DNA of 64,000 nt from Lepidonotus clava (GCA_936440205.1 OW387145.1:12151396-12215395); one strand, 5' to 3'. Shown: positions 1 through 11,858, counted from the stretch's first letter. Translations and numbers: made by a program. The notes: generated by a model from the letters alone, not told the origin.

Positions 1-821
1 ATCCTTGTTCATAGCAGTTGAGAAATGAAAATGGTCAGTTATATTTTGATAAGTGAATAATATTGTTTCTGAGGTTTATATAACAGAAAGTTTGAGGTTA
101 CAACCAGAATCATAGCAATTTGTTGCTCTTGACATTCTCCTAATACTGTATTGCCTTGGTTATGGTCCCACAGCAAGGGTGCTGTGCACATGCTGCTCAA
201 TATGATATTGATATGTATTGATATGTATGTACACACACAGAGGTCTCAGTTTCTCTGGTACACTTCCTAATAAAATTGGATATATGGCAAATTCCTGTTA
301 GTTGATAGGATGAATCTCAGTGAAGCATGACCAAAGGCTGGTTATAACTTGTATTGGTAATTTGGGAGGATTGGAAGTTTGGCTCTTAGAAATGAACTGT
401 GACCATGATCATAATTTAATATCAAATTACTAATACCAATAACCCATATATAGAATGAAATATAAGATATCCATTTTATGTATGGTCAAGCTAAGTTACT
501 CATTTATATAAGCACATGGGTCTAGAATCAACGAGTGCAATCTAGTAATTTATTAAAACCAACAATTTGGCAGAGGTAGCACACCTATCAAGTTTACAAG
601 TTTAACAAATAGCACACTTGGTCTTTTTGCAGTTGGCATATTGATACAAGGACTCTTTTCTAAATTCAGAACCTTTGATATATGACAGCATACTTTTTGG
701 GATTCATCTCTTCTTTAAAGTAGTATATATCCTCAGAAATCTGGATTGGGATCAGGTAATGGGTGAGTCTACTACAAGCTATTCTTTTCTTTATGTAAAC
801 AAGAAGTAGAGGTAACTATAA
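1..821. other. AT-rich unique sequence, no gene seen
   Basis: No frame longer than about 65 codons and no recognisable protein, RNA gene or repeat. A short degenerate GATAT/GTATTGATAT run lies near 205-235. Probably intronic or intergenic. Confidence 0.6.
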
Positions 822-984
822 GGGGCCTTCCATTTAATAAGTACACACATTTTCAAAAATCTCAGATCCCCACCCCCCTTTGGTCATAAATATGCATTGG
901 ATTTGTACTAGAAAGTACACACATTTTCAAAGATTTCATACCTCCCTCCCCCCCTTGATGCATACAAACTTAATGCAAGGGCCC
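822..984. repeat. Small inverted-repeat element, GGGGCCTTCC family, copy 1
   Basis: Ends are imperfect inverted repeats: GGGGCCTTCCATTTAA on the left, and TTAATGCAAGGGCCC on the right, which reads GGGCCCTTGCATTAA on the other strand. Inside, the phrase AGTACACACATTTTCAAA occurs twice, each time followed by a C-rich run. A related element lies at 18247-18535. It is about 160 bp with no coding capacity, which suggests a miniature non-autonomous DNA transposon. The superfamily is not determined because no clear target duplication is visible. Confidence 0.55.
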
Positions 985-1982
985 TAAAAAGATGGTTTGT
1001 AATAAAACTGAAACATTATCATGGTATTATGCTGAGGAAAGAATCTTACTCAAACCATAGTTCTATTGTGACACATCTTTCACTGTGATCCAAAATGCTC
1101 TCCAAACAGCTACCATATTATATACATGTGCCCAAATGGCTGTGAAAGCACTGAAATATCAGCCTAGGGAGATAGTGATTATCATTTCCACATCTCTTTA
1201 GGATGTTTTGTGTTATTTTCATGATATCATCTCTCCTTTTGAAATATAAGTGCGAAATGAGCCCATAGTCGGTTAGAATTTAATCATCAAAAAATGATTT
1301 CTACATTATATTTTCAATGAAATCAGATGCAACCTTCTTTAAAAACTGCCTAAAGATCCCCTTTAAGTATACCTAGGACTTGATTTATCAATTCCAGAGT
1401 TTAACCTTGGATCTTTAAGTTCTAATGATTTTGACTGAAACAACAGTTTTTCTTTAATAACTCATTGCCATGATTAATGACAATAGCAAACAATATATCA
1501 AAAAATCAGGAAAAAAAATACCTTTCAGATGACATATAGCATGTTATCATATCTTACATAGTTCCAGAGAAATTTAGAAAGAACGCGTTTTTCATTTTTT
1601 GCTAATTAAGCACAAATCGCGTAATTAGACAGTGTTCGCATACCTAAATTCTTCGGAACCGTCTTGATTCATGGTCCCTAGGATGCTTTAAGATGAAAAA
1701 AATCAAGAAAATCCAGGGGGCTCACCGCGGAGGGTAAATCCTTATTTTGACTGATTTCAGGATTTGGCTCCCGGACTATAATGACGTGTCCGGGCTGGGG
1801 TAAGAGGGATGAGGGAGGTGGTGAGTGGGGGAAGTGCTGGGGTAGTAAAACATGCAGGGTGCCACTGGGACGACGGCATTATGGCCACACGCCATCAAAT
1901 ATTCAACACCAGTGTTTTATGGGGCACATCATCATGTTATCATCCGCACGAAAAATGAGGTCAATTCGGAATCCCAGCTCGC
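985..1982. other. AT-rich unique sequence, no gene seen
   Basis: No supported gene or repeat. The frames around 1781-2043 are short, overlap one another in two phases and run into the repeat that follows, so they are not treated as genes. Confidence 0.5.
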
Positions 1983-2218
1983 CCGGAACAAATACAGTGT
2001 GTACTACGTGCAGAATCAGTGTCAACTTGCATTAGTATTTTAGTGGTTAATCAGTTGAAATAAGTGGGAATCCAGTGGTTGAACAGTGGGAGATCAGTAT
2101 TTCAGAAATAATGTTTAAATTGAGATAGAGTGTACAATCAGTAGTATCTCAGTAGCTCACTTACATATTTTTGACATTCTGATCCAGAAAGTGTTCACTG
2201 TCTGCAATTTGTTCTAGG
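1983..2218. repeat. Fold-back miniature element, GGAACAAA family, copy 1
   Basis: The left end CCGGAACAAAT pairs with the right end ATTTGTTCTAGG. The interior is made of repeated CAGT-type words (AATCAGTG, AGCAGTGG-like, GATCAGTATTTCAG) and a partly self-complementary centre around TTTAAATTGAG and the CTCACTTACATATTT arm. Other copies lie at 23195-23430, 35131-35345, 50669-50926, 58083-58222 and 60832-61251. About 236 bp, no coding capacity. Diverged, so old. Confidence 0.65.
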
Positions 2219-2232
2219 CAAGTTTGCTCTTA

Positions 2233-2252
2233 TGACAATGACAATGACAATG
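2233..2252. repeat. Hexanucleotide microsatellite TGACAA
   Basis: Three tandem copies of TGACAA followed by TG and a T-run. Each unit contains ACAATG, which is also the SOX core word; the repeat alone is enough to explain it. Confidence 0.8.
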
Positions 2253-4679
2253 TTTTTTTTCACTTCCTCATTATCTAAATCAAAACGACACAGCTATTGG
2301 GGGTTCCCACAGCAATAGTTGACCTCATGGTAGGGACATCCTTTGTGAGTCCGTCTACTAGTTCAGAGAGAAAGCCCTGGGAGCGCAGGTTATTCTTGAC
2401 AGTCTTTAGAATCAACATTGCGCTCAAGTATCAAAAATGTACCCTGTGGTTGTGGCACAAATGGTTGGCAGCCGGCAACCTATTTTAAGGATTCTTCACC
2501 AATTGCGGTACTTCAAGTATCTGTAGTTTAGAGGTGTTCATGCTGGTGTGCACATGGCAATGTGCCGGGGGGAAGGTTTTAGCATGTGTACACCTGGCTG
2601 GTGCATAAAACAAGGTAGGGGCTTCATGTTGTCTGTGCCTGACGAATGTAGCCCACTGCAGCACACGGCCAGATTGTGTACAGACTACCGAAACAGCTGG
2701 GGGTTGATCTTGCCTCTCCTTTGGGGATAAGGCCAGTTCAGGGCACAGGGATCCAGTGGGTCTAGAATGCAGGGTTCCCCCTCACACCACTGTAGCTGGT
2801 CCTGACAATCGATTCCGCCACGATGGGTGAAAATTACAGTGATAAAGCAAGTATCTAGTGAAGTCCTCCATAGGCAGTTAGGGGTTACGATTTCATAAAT
2901 AATGAATATTGAAACCCAAGCTGCATTGCTATTCATTTTATTTGTAATCAGTCTACTACTAATCAGTCTACTACTAAACTAAGACGTCTCTGTTTACAGA
3001 ATACTTTTTGCCGAATTGGCAACATTATATGAAATGGACAATGTCATCGTGGCCAAACATACTTAGTGGAACCACATTGATCATTTCCAAAACAGTGTAC
3101 TTTTCTACTTTAGGAAAAAAAAATTATGCCGAGGTGGGATTTTTATTCATCACCCGGACCTGCACTGCAGCAGTATCAACTATCATACTCAAGCAGTCCA
3201 CACACGAGCCGTTAAAGAATAGTATATACACTTTTCACTAACCAAGGGGTTAGGATATGGGTGTCAATGGAACAGGAGATAAGGTGTTGGTAAAAGCCTT
3301 CTATGGGAGGGTCCAATGCGAGACAACTCGTGCAAAAGCTGTGTGCTAACCTAATGGGTGATGGGATCTGTTGAGTCCCCAGCTCACCTCGGTACTACAA
3401 CCCTGAATACCTCAGCCAGGGGCCCCTCGCCTGGCCCCACTGCCAGCAGGCTCCACACTGCCAGCAGCCAGAAGTAGGTCAGGTTGGCTTCACGCCACAA
3501 CTGGGGGAGAAGCCACTGGTGGGTATGTTTATGTGTGCGGGTGCGAGTGAGGGAGTGTAGTATGGTATGGCTATGGTATAGGGAAGCCAGTGGGGAGTAG
3601 GGTGGTGGGAGAGGAAGGCTAGAGTATCGTATGGCTAGGTTGGGGGGAAGCCAGTGAGAGAGATATGTTTGTGCTGTGATACAGGCGAAAAGCTGGGTTA
3701 TTGAATATCAAGTGTCACAGCGAATAAACAGCACTACAACAAGGGTGTCACTCTGCCTTTTGCCTCCACTACATGGTCTACATAAAATTACGTGTTTTAT
3801 TTGAATTTTAATTACGTAAAATATTTACAGTTACACATTAGGATAATAAGCCTAGGTGTAAGTATTTCTGAATCATAAACAATCTCAGGTAAAACCTGAG
3901 TGATGCACACCGTTGCATCTAAGCTTCTTACGATCCTACTTGACTAAAGCCTGGTGTTGGTGTCTATCATCTTTTCACTACAAGTACAACCCCAAACCTG
4001 TTCCCAAACCAGTCCCTGAGAACCCGGGTGCATTGTTGACTCGGCCCTGCTGAGTGAGGCCTTGGGCCGTGTAGTGTGAGACTGGTCATATAACCCACTG
4101 TTTACTTCCCACCCACGAACCTGGTACACACGTGGTGGACTTCCTCGGCTAAGCCCTTCAAGAATTCCACTTATTTATGGTACTTTAGTAGCTGGATTGT
4201 GCCGTACACTATGTCACTATATGCATGTTTTGTGTCTGTTACCTACCTTCATTATTATAGTGCATACTAAAAAGGGAACCGAGAAGAGCATAGCAGGATG
4301 AAACAATTGTCCTGGGTACTGCACAGACCACAGTGCTTATTTACAGTTTTTTGAAAGAAAGTTTTTTTCTCCAATGGCCACCATCGTTTGGGCAATAATA
4401 GCTTTTCTGAAACATGATTAGAATCCTACTGCTAAGATTGTAAGAATATGGCATAGAAACTACCCAGTTCAGAAAAGATTCAGAGCATCAATCCCTACTC
4501 CCATTAACATAAAACCATCTGTCAGTGGGGGCGATAGTAAGTTCTTACAACATATGGAATTCATCATCTCAAACAATAGTTCTTCTATTTCTTATTTTAG
4601 CCATGTGGTTTTATAATGGGCCTCATTATCCCGGGATTACAATAGTACTTCATATACTCCCAACGTGGGCTGTGGGCTA
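2253..4679. other. No gene seen; small tandem repeats
   Basis: AATCAGTCTACTACT is present twice in tandem at 2946-2975. A degenerate GGTATGGCTA / GGAAGCCAGTG-rich stretch lies at 3540-3670. One GAAGCCAC word lies at 3509-3516. No frame with protein-like composition and no RNA gene was found. Confidence 0.5.
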
Positions 4680-4830
4680 AAAAGGGCGGCGGTAATTACA
4701 AAGGGCGGTCCGTGCGGACTGGCGCTGATTAGAGGCGGACTGGTGGCGCCCCCAGCGGCCGGTGACCGCACTCATTATCTCACATTAGCAGTCCTCATTA
4801 GACTGGTCTATAATTAGATCCCCGGCTGGC
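4680..4830. promoter_or_regulatory. Possible homeodomain-site-rich regulatory patch
   Basis: A GC-rich island (AAAGGGCGG, GGTGGCGCCCCCAG) is followed directly by a run of ATTA/TAAT homeodomain cores: TAATTAC near 4690, TGATTAGAG near 4728, CTCATTATC, ACATTAGC, CTCATTAGAC and ATAATTAGATC between 4770 and 4820. ATTA cores are common in AT-rich DNA, so only the density inside an otherwise GC-rich patch is notable. Function is inferred. Confidence 0.3.
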
Positions 4831-4901
4831 CCCGGCTTCACCTCCTACATCGCGAGTACCCTGAAAGTAACATTATGTAAAATTTCCCAGCAACATATTA
4901 T

Positions 4902-5235
4902 CAGGGTACCAATGCAAATTCCATTTTCAAATCCCCTATGCTTTCCCTGAAATTTCCCTGTCCCGCGGCAATTTTTCCCTGTGTCATAGCCAACAAGTTG
5001 TTCAATTTAAAAAGCCTCTGCATGCAGAAAAAAAGTTGGGCAACCCAACAACAAATAGTCGAATCCCTAATATCTTGAAAATTAGGAATTTTAGAACCTG
5101 GCCAAATGAAATTCCCTGTGTTTTTCCTGTGTTTTGGCAAATTTGCCAATTCCCTCAGGCTGGCCTGTGTTTTCCCTGTAAGGAAATTTTTGTTGTTGCC
5201 CTTTTCCCTATTTTCCCTGAGCTGTTGGTACCCTG
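4902..5235. repeat. Miniature element with CAGGGTACCAA ends, copy 1
   Basis: Perfect 11-bp terminal inverted repeats: CAGGGTACCAA at the left and TTGGTACCCTG at the right. The interior is dominated by repeated TTCCCTG / TTTCCCTGTG phrases on the plus strand. A sister copy lies at 9843-10172. CAGGG ends are typical of hAT-like DNA transposons, but I see no matching 8-bp target duplication, so the superfamily is provisional. Frames crossing it in both directions (119 and 112 codons) are products of this composition. Confidence 0.75.
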
Positions 5236-5341
5236 TAATAGCTGTATAATGCAAGTACATGTATTGTATTATTCTCTCAGAGGCAGCAGCCTAATTCAAA
5301 TAATGATATATGTAGGGCCTTTCACATCATCAGACCCACTC

Positions 5342-5636
5342 CAGAGATGTAAGAATTACAGCTGTATACAATGACTCCCTTTGTTTGAACAGCCCCCTTT
5401 TAGAAGTGGCAACACGGATCCATTCATGAATGCATTCCTAATCTGTCCAGTCATGTCTGACTGCAAGTTTGGAAACCTGTGTTCAGATGCAAGTTGGGGA
5501 CTGTGAAAACATCAAAAGTAGCATTATAGAAAATTCAAATGTATCTGTTTGATGTTGTGAAACTTTTCTAAACAAATTTTGAAACATATTTTTGGGGGTG
5601 CTGGAGTGAAAAAAAGATCGGAAAACTTACATCACT
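5342..5636. repeat. Diverged CAGGGATGTAAG-family element, copy 1
   Basis: The right part, from about 5510, matches the family well: 'GGGGGTGCTGGAGTGAAAA' then ATCGGAAAACTTACATCAC. The left end CAGAGATGTAAG is at 5342. It is longer than the roughly 170-bp siblings, so the middle may hold unrelated or inserted sequence. Confidence 0.5.
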
Positions 5637-6848
5637 CATGATATATTATTAACACACACAGCTGCGTACTTATAATGATAAATGAATGAAATGTCTAAAT
5701 CATGAATTATACAAGCTAAGATCAGAAATATGCATGATGTCTTGAAATTCTAAAACTTTCTTTATCTATACTTTTCAACATCTGATTCTTAAACCTCGAT
5801 GTACATCTGTAGCAGAGTTTTAATAATTTGATGTCCAAATTTTCTTTCAAGTAAGAGATAACCCTAAACAGCCTTACTCCGAACACAACGCAAACTGACA
5901 GCTTCTCGTACGCTATAATACCAAGCCTGGCAAGCATGTGTTTTCACTCTTAGCCACGCCTATGGACAACGTTTTCTTATTCAAAAATTATGTGCCTTGT
6001 GGATTCCACCCATCCTACGTAACCTGAATGGCATGGGGCTTCAGAAATAGGCTACAACCAGAAGACCTGTTTTTCATTTTCTCCTTTAGGTTCTGGCGCA
6101 AATTATGCATTCTTATCAGTGCAAAACATCATAGATAAAAAAAATTACCGTTCCGGTGAAAATTAAGCCGCTGGGAATATGTATTAGTTCCCTTTCATTA
6201 TTCATCTTTGACAGGACGATATGGGGTCTGGAAAGAGGTAAGGGAGTATGGGATCCACAAAACAGTGTGGAGATTGAGTTAAGGCATTTCTTAGGATGAG
6301 GGTGAGGATTGGCGTTACGCCGTTAGCATAAATCGGACGTGGGTAGGTGTAGAATTAGGGTTGTCTGAAGCCATGCGTTTTGTAAGCATGGTATTTATAG
6401 ATGAGTCAAGTGAGATTTGGACGGGCATGGAAGACAAAGGAAATTTCGAGGGAGGCATCACTCTTACAGAAAAGTACAGGAACCAGTGCATATGCAATCA
6501 TATCATTCTGTGCAGTGGACCAGCTTATAGGATAGAAATATCGTTCATATATGGTTTAGGAAATGGTATGGAGTTCAGGAATGACATAAAATAGTTAAGG
6601 CTGAACAATGGAAACGTCTGGTGGTTGTATACATATTCGATTTGACGGGAGATGTCATTCACAATGCATCATGATATGGAGTATGGTATTCTGCAGGTAT
6701 GCTGTTGAACCAGTCCAGTTTATAGTATTTTACTTCTTTATGGGTCGGTGTATGTGCGCTCTTTACGACAGGGGAGACCGCTGAACAAGGCCCATCATGT
6801 GATGAGTGCGGCCGGCTGGTCTTCGGGTGACCAGCTGCATGTAGGACC
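5637..6848. other. No gene seen
   Basis: Mixed unique sequence. Frames of 60-77 codons overlap each other on opposite strands and have no recognisable domain. No repeat recognised. Confidence 0.5.
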
Positions 6849-7385
6849 TGTGGCTTCCAAGTGGCTTCGTGTTCTTTGTTCGCGGCGTGTGTAGGGCCAG
6901 CCGGTGGTGGCTATAAAGCCAGGTCAGCGTGTGCATGCCGTGTTAGGGTGACTGGTTTCTGTTCAGTGAGACTGAGACAGACAGGTCCCATCAGTCAGGC
7001 CCCATCCGCCCTAAGAACCTTAAATTCTTTTGTGTGGACCGCTCTTATTAGGTGTGTGCACAATAACATACACATATACAACCCTCTATGAGCGGCCAAT
7101 GTACTGATTCATGCTCCGATAGCCCAAACTGTCCATTCATCTCTTACTATCTTTTGGGTCAGGAAGCCACATTGCAGTGGCTTCTAATGGCAGAAGCCAC
7201 ATGCTGGCTTCCCCAGCTTCCCTGCTAATCCCGGCTGATTCTCTGTCCTGATGACCTGCATTGAGCAGCCTCTGCTGCGGCAGCCCCCCTCAGCCTGCCA
7301 GCTAATCTCGTTAATGTCGGCACCGCCTCCCCAGTTCAGGGTCCCTTTGTGTTGCACCCGAGTCCTAGTGGCTTCCCTGATGGCT
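6849..7385. promoter_or_regulatory. Cluster of GTGGCTTC / GAAGCCAC words
   Basis: Exact 8-mer matches at 6850, 6861, 7163, 7177, 7193 and 7368 (six in about 520 bp), plus near matches such as GCTGGCTTCC and GATGGCTTCC. In this whole window about two matches would be expected by chance on both strands. No tandem periodicity explains the cluster. Its function is unknown; a transcription-factor-binding cluster or the remains of a degenerate repeat are both possible. Confidence 0.5.
6909..6918 (+). promoter_or_regulatory. TATA-box-like CTATAAAGCC
   Basis: CTATAAAGCC lies in a GC-rich context inside the GTGGCTTC cluster, with GCGTGTGCATGCCG just downstream. There is no supported gene downstream, so this is only a candidate core promoter or enhancer-RNA start. 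Confidence 0.25.
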
Positions 7386-8660
7386 TCCCTTTAAGGCGGT
7401 CACATGAAGTTTTCAGCAGGCTTGCGGATTTAGGTTAAGCTGCTCCGAAGAATTTGAGAGCAGCGTGTTTTTCCATAATTTTAATCTTTCTGTTCACAGG
7501 TTCAGATTTTGAATTTATGCTGGGTTCGAACTGCAGCCTCGTTTCCCACACTTTCTCTGTCACAAACTGCCGGCATCTCTGATTTTTGTCAACATTATTA
7601 CAAGGAAACAGATATTTCTTACAAAGGTCATTTTCACTTACCGACACATGCGGACACTTGCCATTTAAAAACATCTATGTAGTATACTACATATATCGTT
7701 CAGACAATATTTGCTTGTTTTATGAAAATAAGTAAAAGATGTAAGCTGATGTACACTACACTAAGCCAAAGGATCTGAATCAACGCGAAAGTCGGCTAAA
7801 TATTTGTGTAGAATCAACCGATTTAATTACCAATTAGCCAACCGACCGAGTGGAAATCGGCCTGTGCGCAAAGGGCTAAATGGTTAGCTTTTACATATTA
7901 ATGGGCATACATCCCAGACGCCGTATACTCCTGCTGCTCGTGGCTGCTGCAGCAGTTACGACGCCTGGCTTCCTCCCGGCCGGAGCCTCCTGCCTCCCTG
8001 CAGGCTGATTTATGGACCTGGAGGTAATTGCTTTTTCCGCAGAGCCTTTGAGACCCAGCCCCGGCGGCCGACACGCCAAACCCTTTGTCTGGGCCAATTT
8101 TCTCAGAGACGGCTCCCTTCACACCCCGCACAGCAAAGCCCCCTCAGTGGGCGCACAAACAGGCAGACATGTCTGATTTGTCAAAATTCTTATTTCATTA
8201 TTTCCTGGGGACACGGAGATCAATCTAGGCTGTGCTTCCACGGGTTACACCGTTTTACTAATCTGCACGGTCATCACTCATTGTTAGGGGGTACTGGTTC
8301 CCTCATGCATGCTAAATAATTGATTCTGCAGGCAGGGGACTCTGCAGTATATTGGCTGGATGTATTGCTTTTGTCCACTAGACCATTGGTTACTGCAGCC
8401 AAATTAAGGTCTCACTTAGGAATAACCAGGAAAGAAAACGCTAAAAGCAGCATGGGAATGGGTCCAATCAAATGCATTCCTAACATGCATTCTTACTAGG
8501 TTTTGTACCTGATATTTTCTGACGATTTTGTCTGTTGGAACTGATTGTAGGTTATGACATAATTTGTATTTATTTGTTTTGGCAACAGGTGCCAGAAACA
8601 TATATAGAAAGGGATGACTTAGCTATGGCACTTCGAGTTACTTCTCTGTCCCGACGTAAA
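7386..8660. other. No gene seen; short palindrome
   Basis: Contains a perfect 16-bp palindrome, ATGTAGTATACTACAT (7677-7692), and an orphan strong donor-like GTAAGTGA on the minus strand near 7641 with no convincing acceptor. The GC-rich 7890-8130 stretch gives overlapping minus frames in two phases with no recognisable domain. Confidence 0.45.
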
Positions 8661-8715
8661 TCCAACAGGAATTTTACACTTACCTGCAAAAACAAGACAG
8701 AAAACATTAAATAGT
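8661..8715 (-). promoter_or_regulatory. Candidate recursive (zero-length exon) splice site 1
   Basis: On the minus strand a pyrimidine-rich tract ends ...TTGTTTTTGCAG and is joined without any exon to GTAAGTGTAAAA (junction 8683/8684). Upstream, ATTTAATG lies 21 nt before the tract ends and fits a branch point. This is the textbook layout of a ratchet point: a 3' splice site immediately followed by a regenerated 5' splice site. A possible downstream donor, GAA|GTAACT, lies about 42 nt further, as in an RS-exon arrangement. Two similar sites occur on the same strand at 21.58 and 49.51 kb. What I see is the motif; use in splicing is inferred. Confidence 0.6.
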
Positions 8716-9551
8716 ACATGTTTTTCACAAAGAATGAAACGATCAGTTTTAGAGATATTTTAAGATCTGGCAAATAAGGACAACAGCTATAGCTATCTTC
8801 ACATGAACAAATCATGTAATATTTTTTCTAAAATCTCTACCAGCATAGACAAATCAGAACTAGCCCCCTTATACTGAATGGCAAACTTGTGCTGTTCATT
8901 GAGACCCACTGGCCCGTACCTAGGACGGCACGTTGTGAAGGACCCCAGGGTAACGGGGTGAATCCCACATGACTGGGATGACCTGGATCTGGCACCGACC
9001 CAGCATTCGGTCCACCAAAACCACAGGGAGGAACCAACGTCCCAGCCAACACCACTGCCTTAAGCTTAGTTCTCTCCCAATGCAACCCATATTCAATGCA
9101 CTAACCGTTCTGTTCGGGACATTTTCTAACATATCCACTATGCCGTAAATTGCACGATGTTGCTGAGGATTAGGTTGACTAGTACTGTAGTGTTTACAAA
9201 ATTTACAATCTAGGTACCAATTTTCTCTAAGCCAGGTTCTGCGAAATACTCATATCAGACGTTTGAATATGGACAGTAGCTTATGTATGGATCAAAGTTT
9301 CCGGAACAACAATTCAAACTGATGGAAGACAAAAAATGTTAAGATTTTATGTTTACATTATTTATTGATTCTGAAAATTATGCTTTCGAAGTTTCAGTCA
9401 GCCCTGTCAGTTAAATTGGTCATTGCCTACACGCTTTGACAACCAAATGACTGCAGACAAAATATAATTTGATATTCGGAAAAAAGAGGGTTCCCACCGT
9501 AACATCCCCATATGTGAACGTGATGGGCAAATAACACTTAGATTGGTGACA
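8716..9551. other. No gene seen
   Basis: Unique sequence. Overlapping minus frames at 8837-9138 in two phases have no recognisable domain. Confidence 0.45.
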
Positions 9552-9630
9552 GTAGTAAGGCAGCTGTCAGAGGTTGTGACAGTGGTTTTTGACAGCTGTC
9601 AGTTGAGAGGTTGTGACAGCTGTCAGCAGC
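9552..9630. promoter_or_regulatory. TALE homeodomain (MEIS/PKNOX/TGIF-type) site cluster
   Basis: Two full palindromes TGACAGCTGTCAG (9590-9602 and 9614-9626), one near copy GGCAGCTGTCAG (9559-9570) and extra TGACAG half-sites (9547, 9578) lie within 80 bp. TGACAGCTGTCA is the published in-vitro preference of TALE-class homeodomain dimers such as TGIF, PKNOX and MEIS; the centre CAGCTG is also an E-box. The phrase GAGGTTGTGACAG is repeated, so the cluster partly arose by local duplication. Regulatory function is inferred. Confidence 0.55.
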
Positions 9631-9842
9631 ATGTACTACATCGTACCAGTGGCGTGATGTAGGCCACACAGGGTGCAAGGATCCAGCATCACGGCATGTC
9701 ACCCTCACACTTGTCAGAGCCAACCGAAGCCAAAATCAATGGCAGCTTAACACATTTACACAGCTTTCAGCACTTACACACTACGGTTTTCTTATTGATG
9801 ACTCCTACATAACACAATAACAGCTCATTCTTACATTGTAAT

Positions 9843-10172
9843 CAGGGCACCAATCAAAATTCCATTTTCAAATTCCCTGTGTATTTCCTGAGATTTCCCT
9901 GTTCCACACCAATTTGTCCTTGTGTCATATCCAGCAAGTTGTTCAAAATCAAAAGCCTCTGCGCATGGAAGAAATTTGTAGAACCCACAAACAAAAAAAT
10001 ACAATCCCAAATATTTTGATAATCTGGAATTTCACAACCTGGTCAAATGCAATTCCCTGTATTTTCCCTGTGTTTTGACAAAATTTGCAAATTCCCTGCG
10101 TTTTCCCTGTCAGGGATTTTCTTTTTGCCATTTTCCCTGTTTTACAGTTTTCCCTGTGTGGTTAGTAACCTG
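9843..10172. repeat. Miniature element with CAGGGCACCAA ends, copy 2
   Basis: Left end CAGGGCACCAA and right end TTAGTAACCTG are degraded versions of the 4902-5235 ends. The two copies match through the interior: TTCCATTTTCAAAT, AACAAGTTGTTCAA, AAAGCCTCTG and the TTCCCTG phrases. They are clearly the same family, about 330 bp and non-coding. Confidence 0.75.
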
Positions 10173-10996
10173 TGTTACTGACGACACTGGGAGAAGCAAA
10201 CAATTTTTCCAGTTTTCCCAGAGCCATCTACCGCTTATATGTCTACTACCCTCACATGATAACCTACTAGTTTTCCCCTCAGCCAGGCCTATGACAGGGG
10301 CCCTGCCAGTGCATTCAGTCACGTGATCCTGACTTCCGGTCTCTTTGTGAAGGCTCTGAGCTGGTTTCTGGCAGAGACTGGCACTAAGGTGACACAGACG
10401 GGATCCATCAGGACATTCAGGCCCACTACAAGCAGATGGTGGTCGGATCTACGTACCATGTTTTAACCCCAGCTAGTCTACAACCAATATTTAAATTAAT
10501 GTTGGCTGTCTGACAATATAGCGTTGTAAGATAGTTATGCATCATTTCACTGTTGATCAAGGTGCCGGGGTAAATGGGCAGTGAAGTGGCATGCAGGCAA
10601 CCCGTCTTCGATCAAGGCTGGGCTAGGCTGCAATAGCTCCCTGTGGTTCGTTCCCCCTGTGCCAATGACAGGGATATCGAACATAGGGCCACCACCTGTT
10701 GTTGTGTCTGGCCCTGTCTGCAGGACCAGGCACATTAAAGAACACCTAGGTAAATGTGTATGAGCATGGTCTCTATCTTCTCATAGATTCATTCATTTCA
10801 TACATTCAATTATCAAAGACGGAATTATCAAACCTTGTTCTTGCCATAATATGACCTTATATTAGTAGTTAGATATTGCTACAATAAACCTCAATAACCA
10901 ATCAACCATTTCAAGGTGCTACTCTTAATGTCGAACACTGCTATGTGTATCATCAAATTGTTTCAAATATCAAGACATGATGATGATTGTTGGAGT
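10173..10996. other. No gene seen; possible old dispersed repeat
   Basis: 10545-10760 has symmetric wording (GGCCACCACCTGTTGTTG, CAGGCACATTAAAGAACACC) of the kind found in dispersed repeats, but I could not define its ends. One CACGTG is at 10320. Confidence 0.35.
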
Positions 10997-11858
10997 TTAA
11001 CCCCTTCCACCCCATAAGGCCATATTTGGCCACCACATGAATGTTACCCATAAAATGGCACCTCTTTTATGGTTTTATTCTGATTATAAAATAGGTATTT
11101 CACCTACACTTATGAGGTAAATATCAAAATATTCCCAAAGTTCTAAGGAACCTTACACTTTTTGTATTATTATTCTATGATGCTTAGATATTTTAGAACA
11201 TGTGTTCCAGTAAAGGCCGTTATGGTCAATATAGGGCAAATCTGCCTATTCTGGGAAATCAGCCCCTGTAAGCATTAATTAAGGAATTATTGGTGAAAAA
11301 ACATTTTTCCATGTAATTTTGTGGAAAATTTTGACTTAGATAGAAATTTCCTGAGAATTCAATGATTTTCATAAAAATATCAAATCTTTTGCAAATGATG
11401 CATTATGGGAAATTTGCAATGGAATGTTTTTTTCACAGAAATCCTTCAAATAATAAGGTTGTTAAGTTGCCATGGTTACAGAAAAAGAACGTTCTGAGTC
11501 AATGGAACAATTTTCATGGGTAATGTGGCAAATATTTTTTTCTGCCTTATATTTCAAACAGTAAGATAAAAGACCAGGTCAATCAAAAGTTATTGTATCT
11601 TAAACATTTTTCTGAATAAGAAATGCTTTTTATTCTAAATATACAAGGTCAAGTTAAAGTTACCATAACATGGAAACAAAGATGACTTTCAGAACTGGGG
11701 GGTTTCTATTGTACACGAAGTAGGGAAGTTCAAACGACCATATCTAAGCTTCTAAAAGGAATATTTTCAAACGGTTTGCAGCTTTAGATAGCATTTCTTC
11801 TGTAGTCCACACATATTTTTATCTACTATCCTCAGGAATAGAGGGTTGAAGGGGTTAA
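10997..11858. mobile_element. Non-autonomous piggyBac-like DNA transposon
   Basis: An 862-bp element is bounded on both sides by TTAA (10997-11000 and 11855-11858), the piggyBac target duplication. Next to these are inverted termini CCCCTTCCACCC on the left and, on the right strand, CCCCTTCAACCC, with 11 of 12 positions the same. The interior is AT-rich with no frame above the background and no transposase, so it would depend on an enzyme supplied elsewhere. The ends are well preserved. The family assignment rests on the TTAA and the CCC-starting ends only. Confidence 0.65.

Noticed and set aside
4740-4760. GGTGGCGCCCCCAGCGG resembling a CTCF site
   Set aside because: Core positions do not match the CTCF consensus when aligned in either orientation.
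4901-5374. 119- and 112-codon frames
   Set aside because: They lie mainly in the CAGGGTACCAA-ended miniature element and on both strands at once.
7520-7540. GGGTTCGAACTG resembling a tRNA B box (also at 22626)
   Set aside because: No A box, no cloverleaf pairing and no T-run terminator at the right distance.
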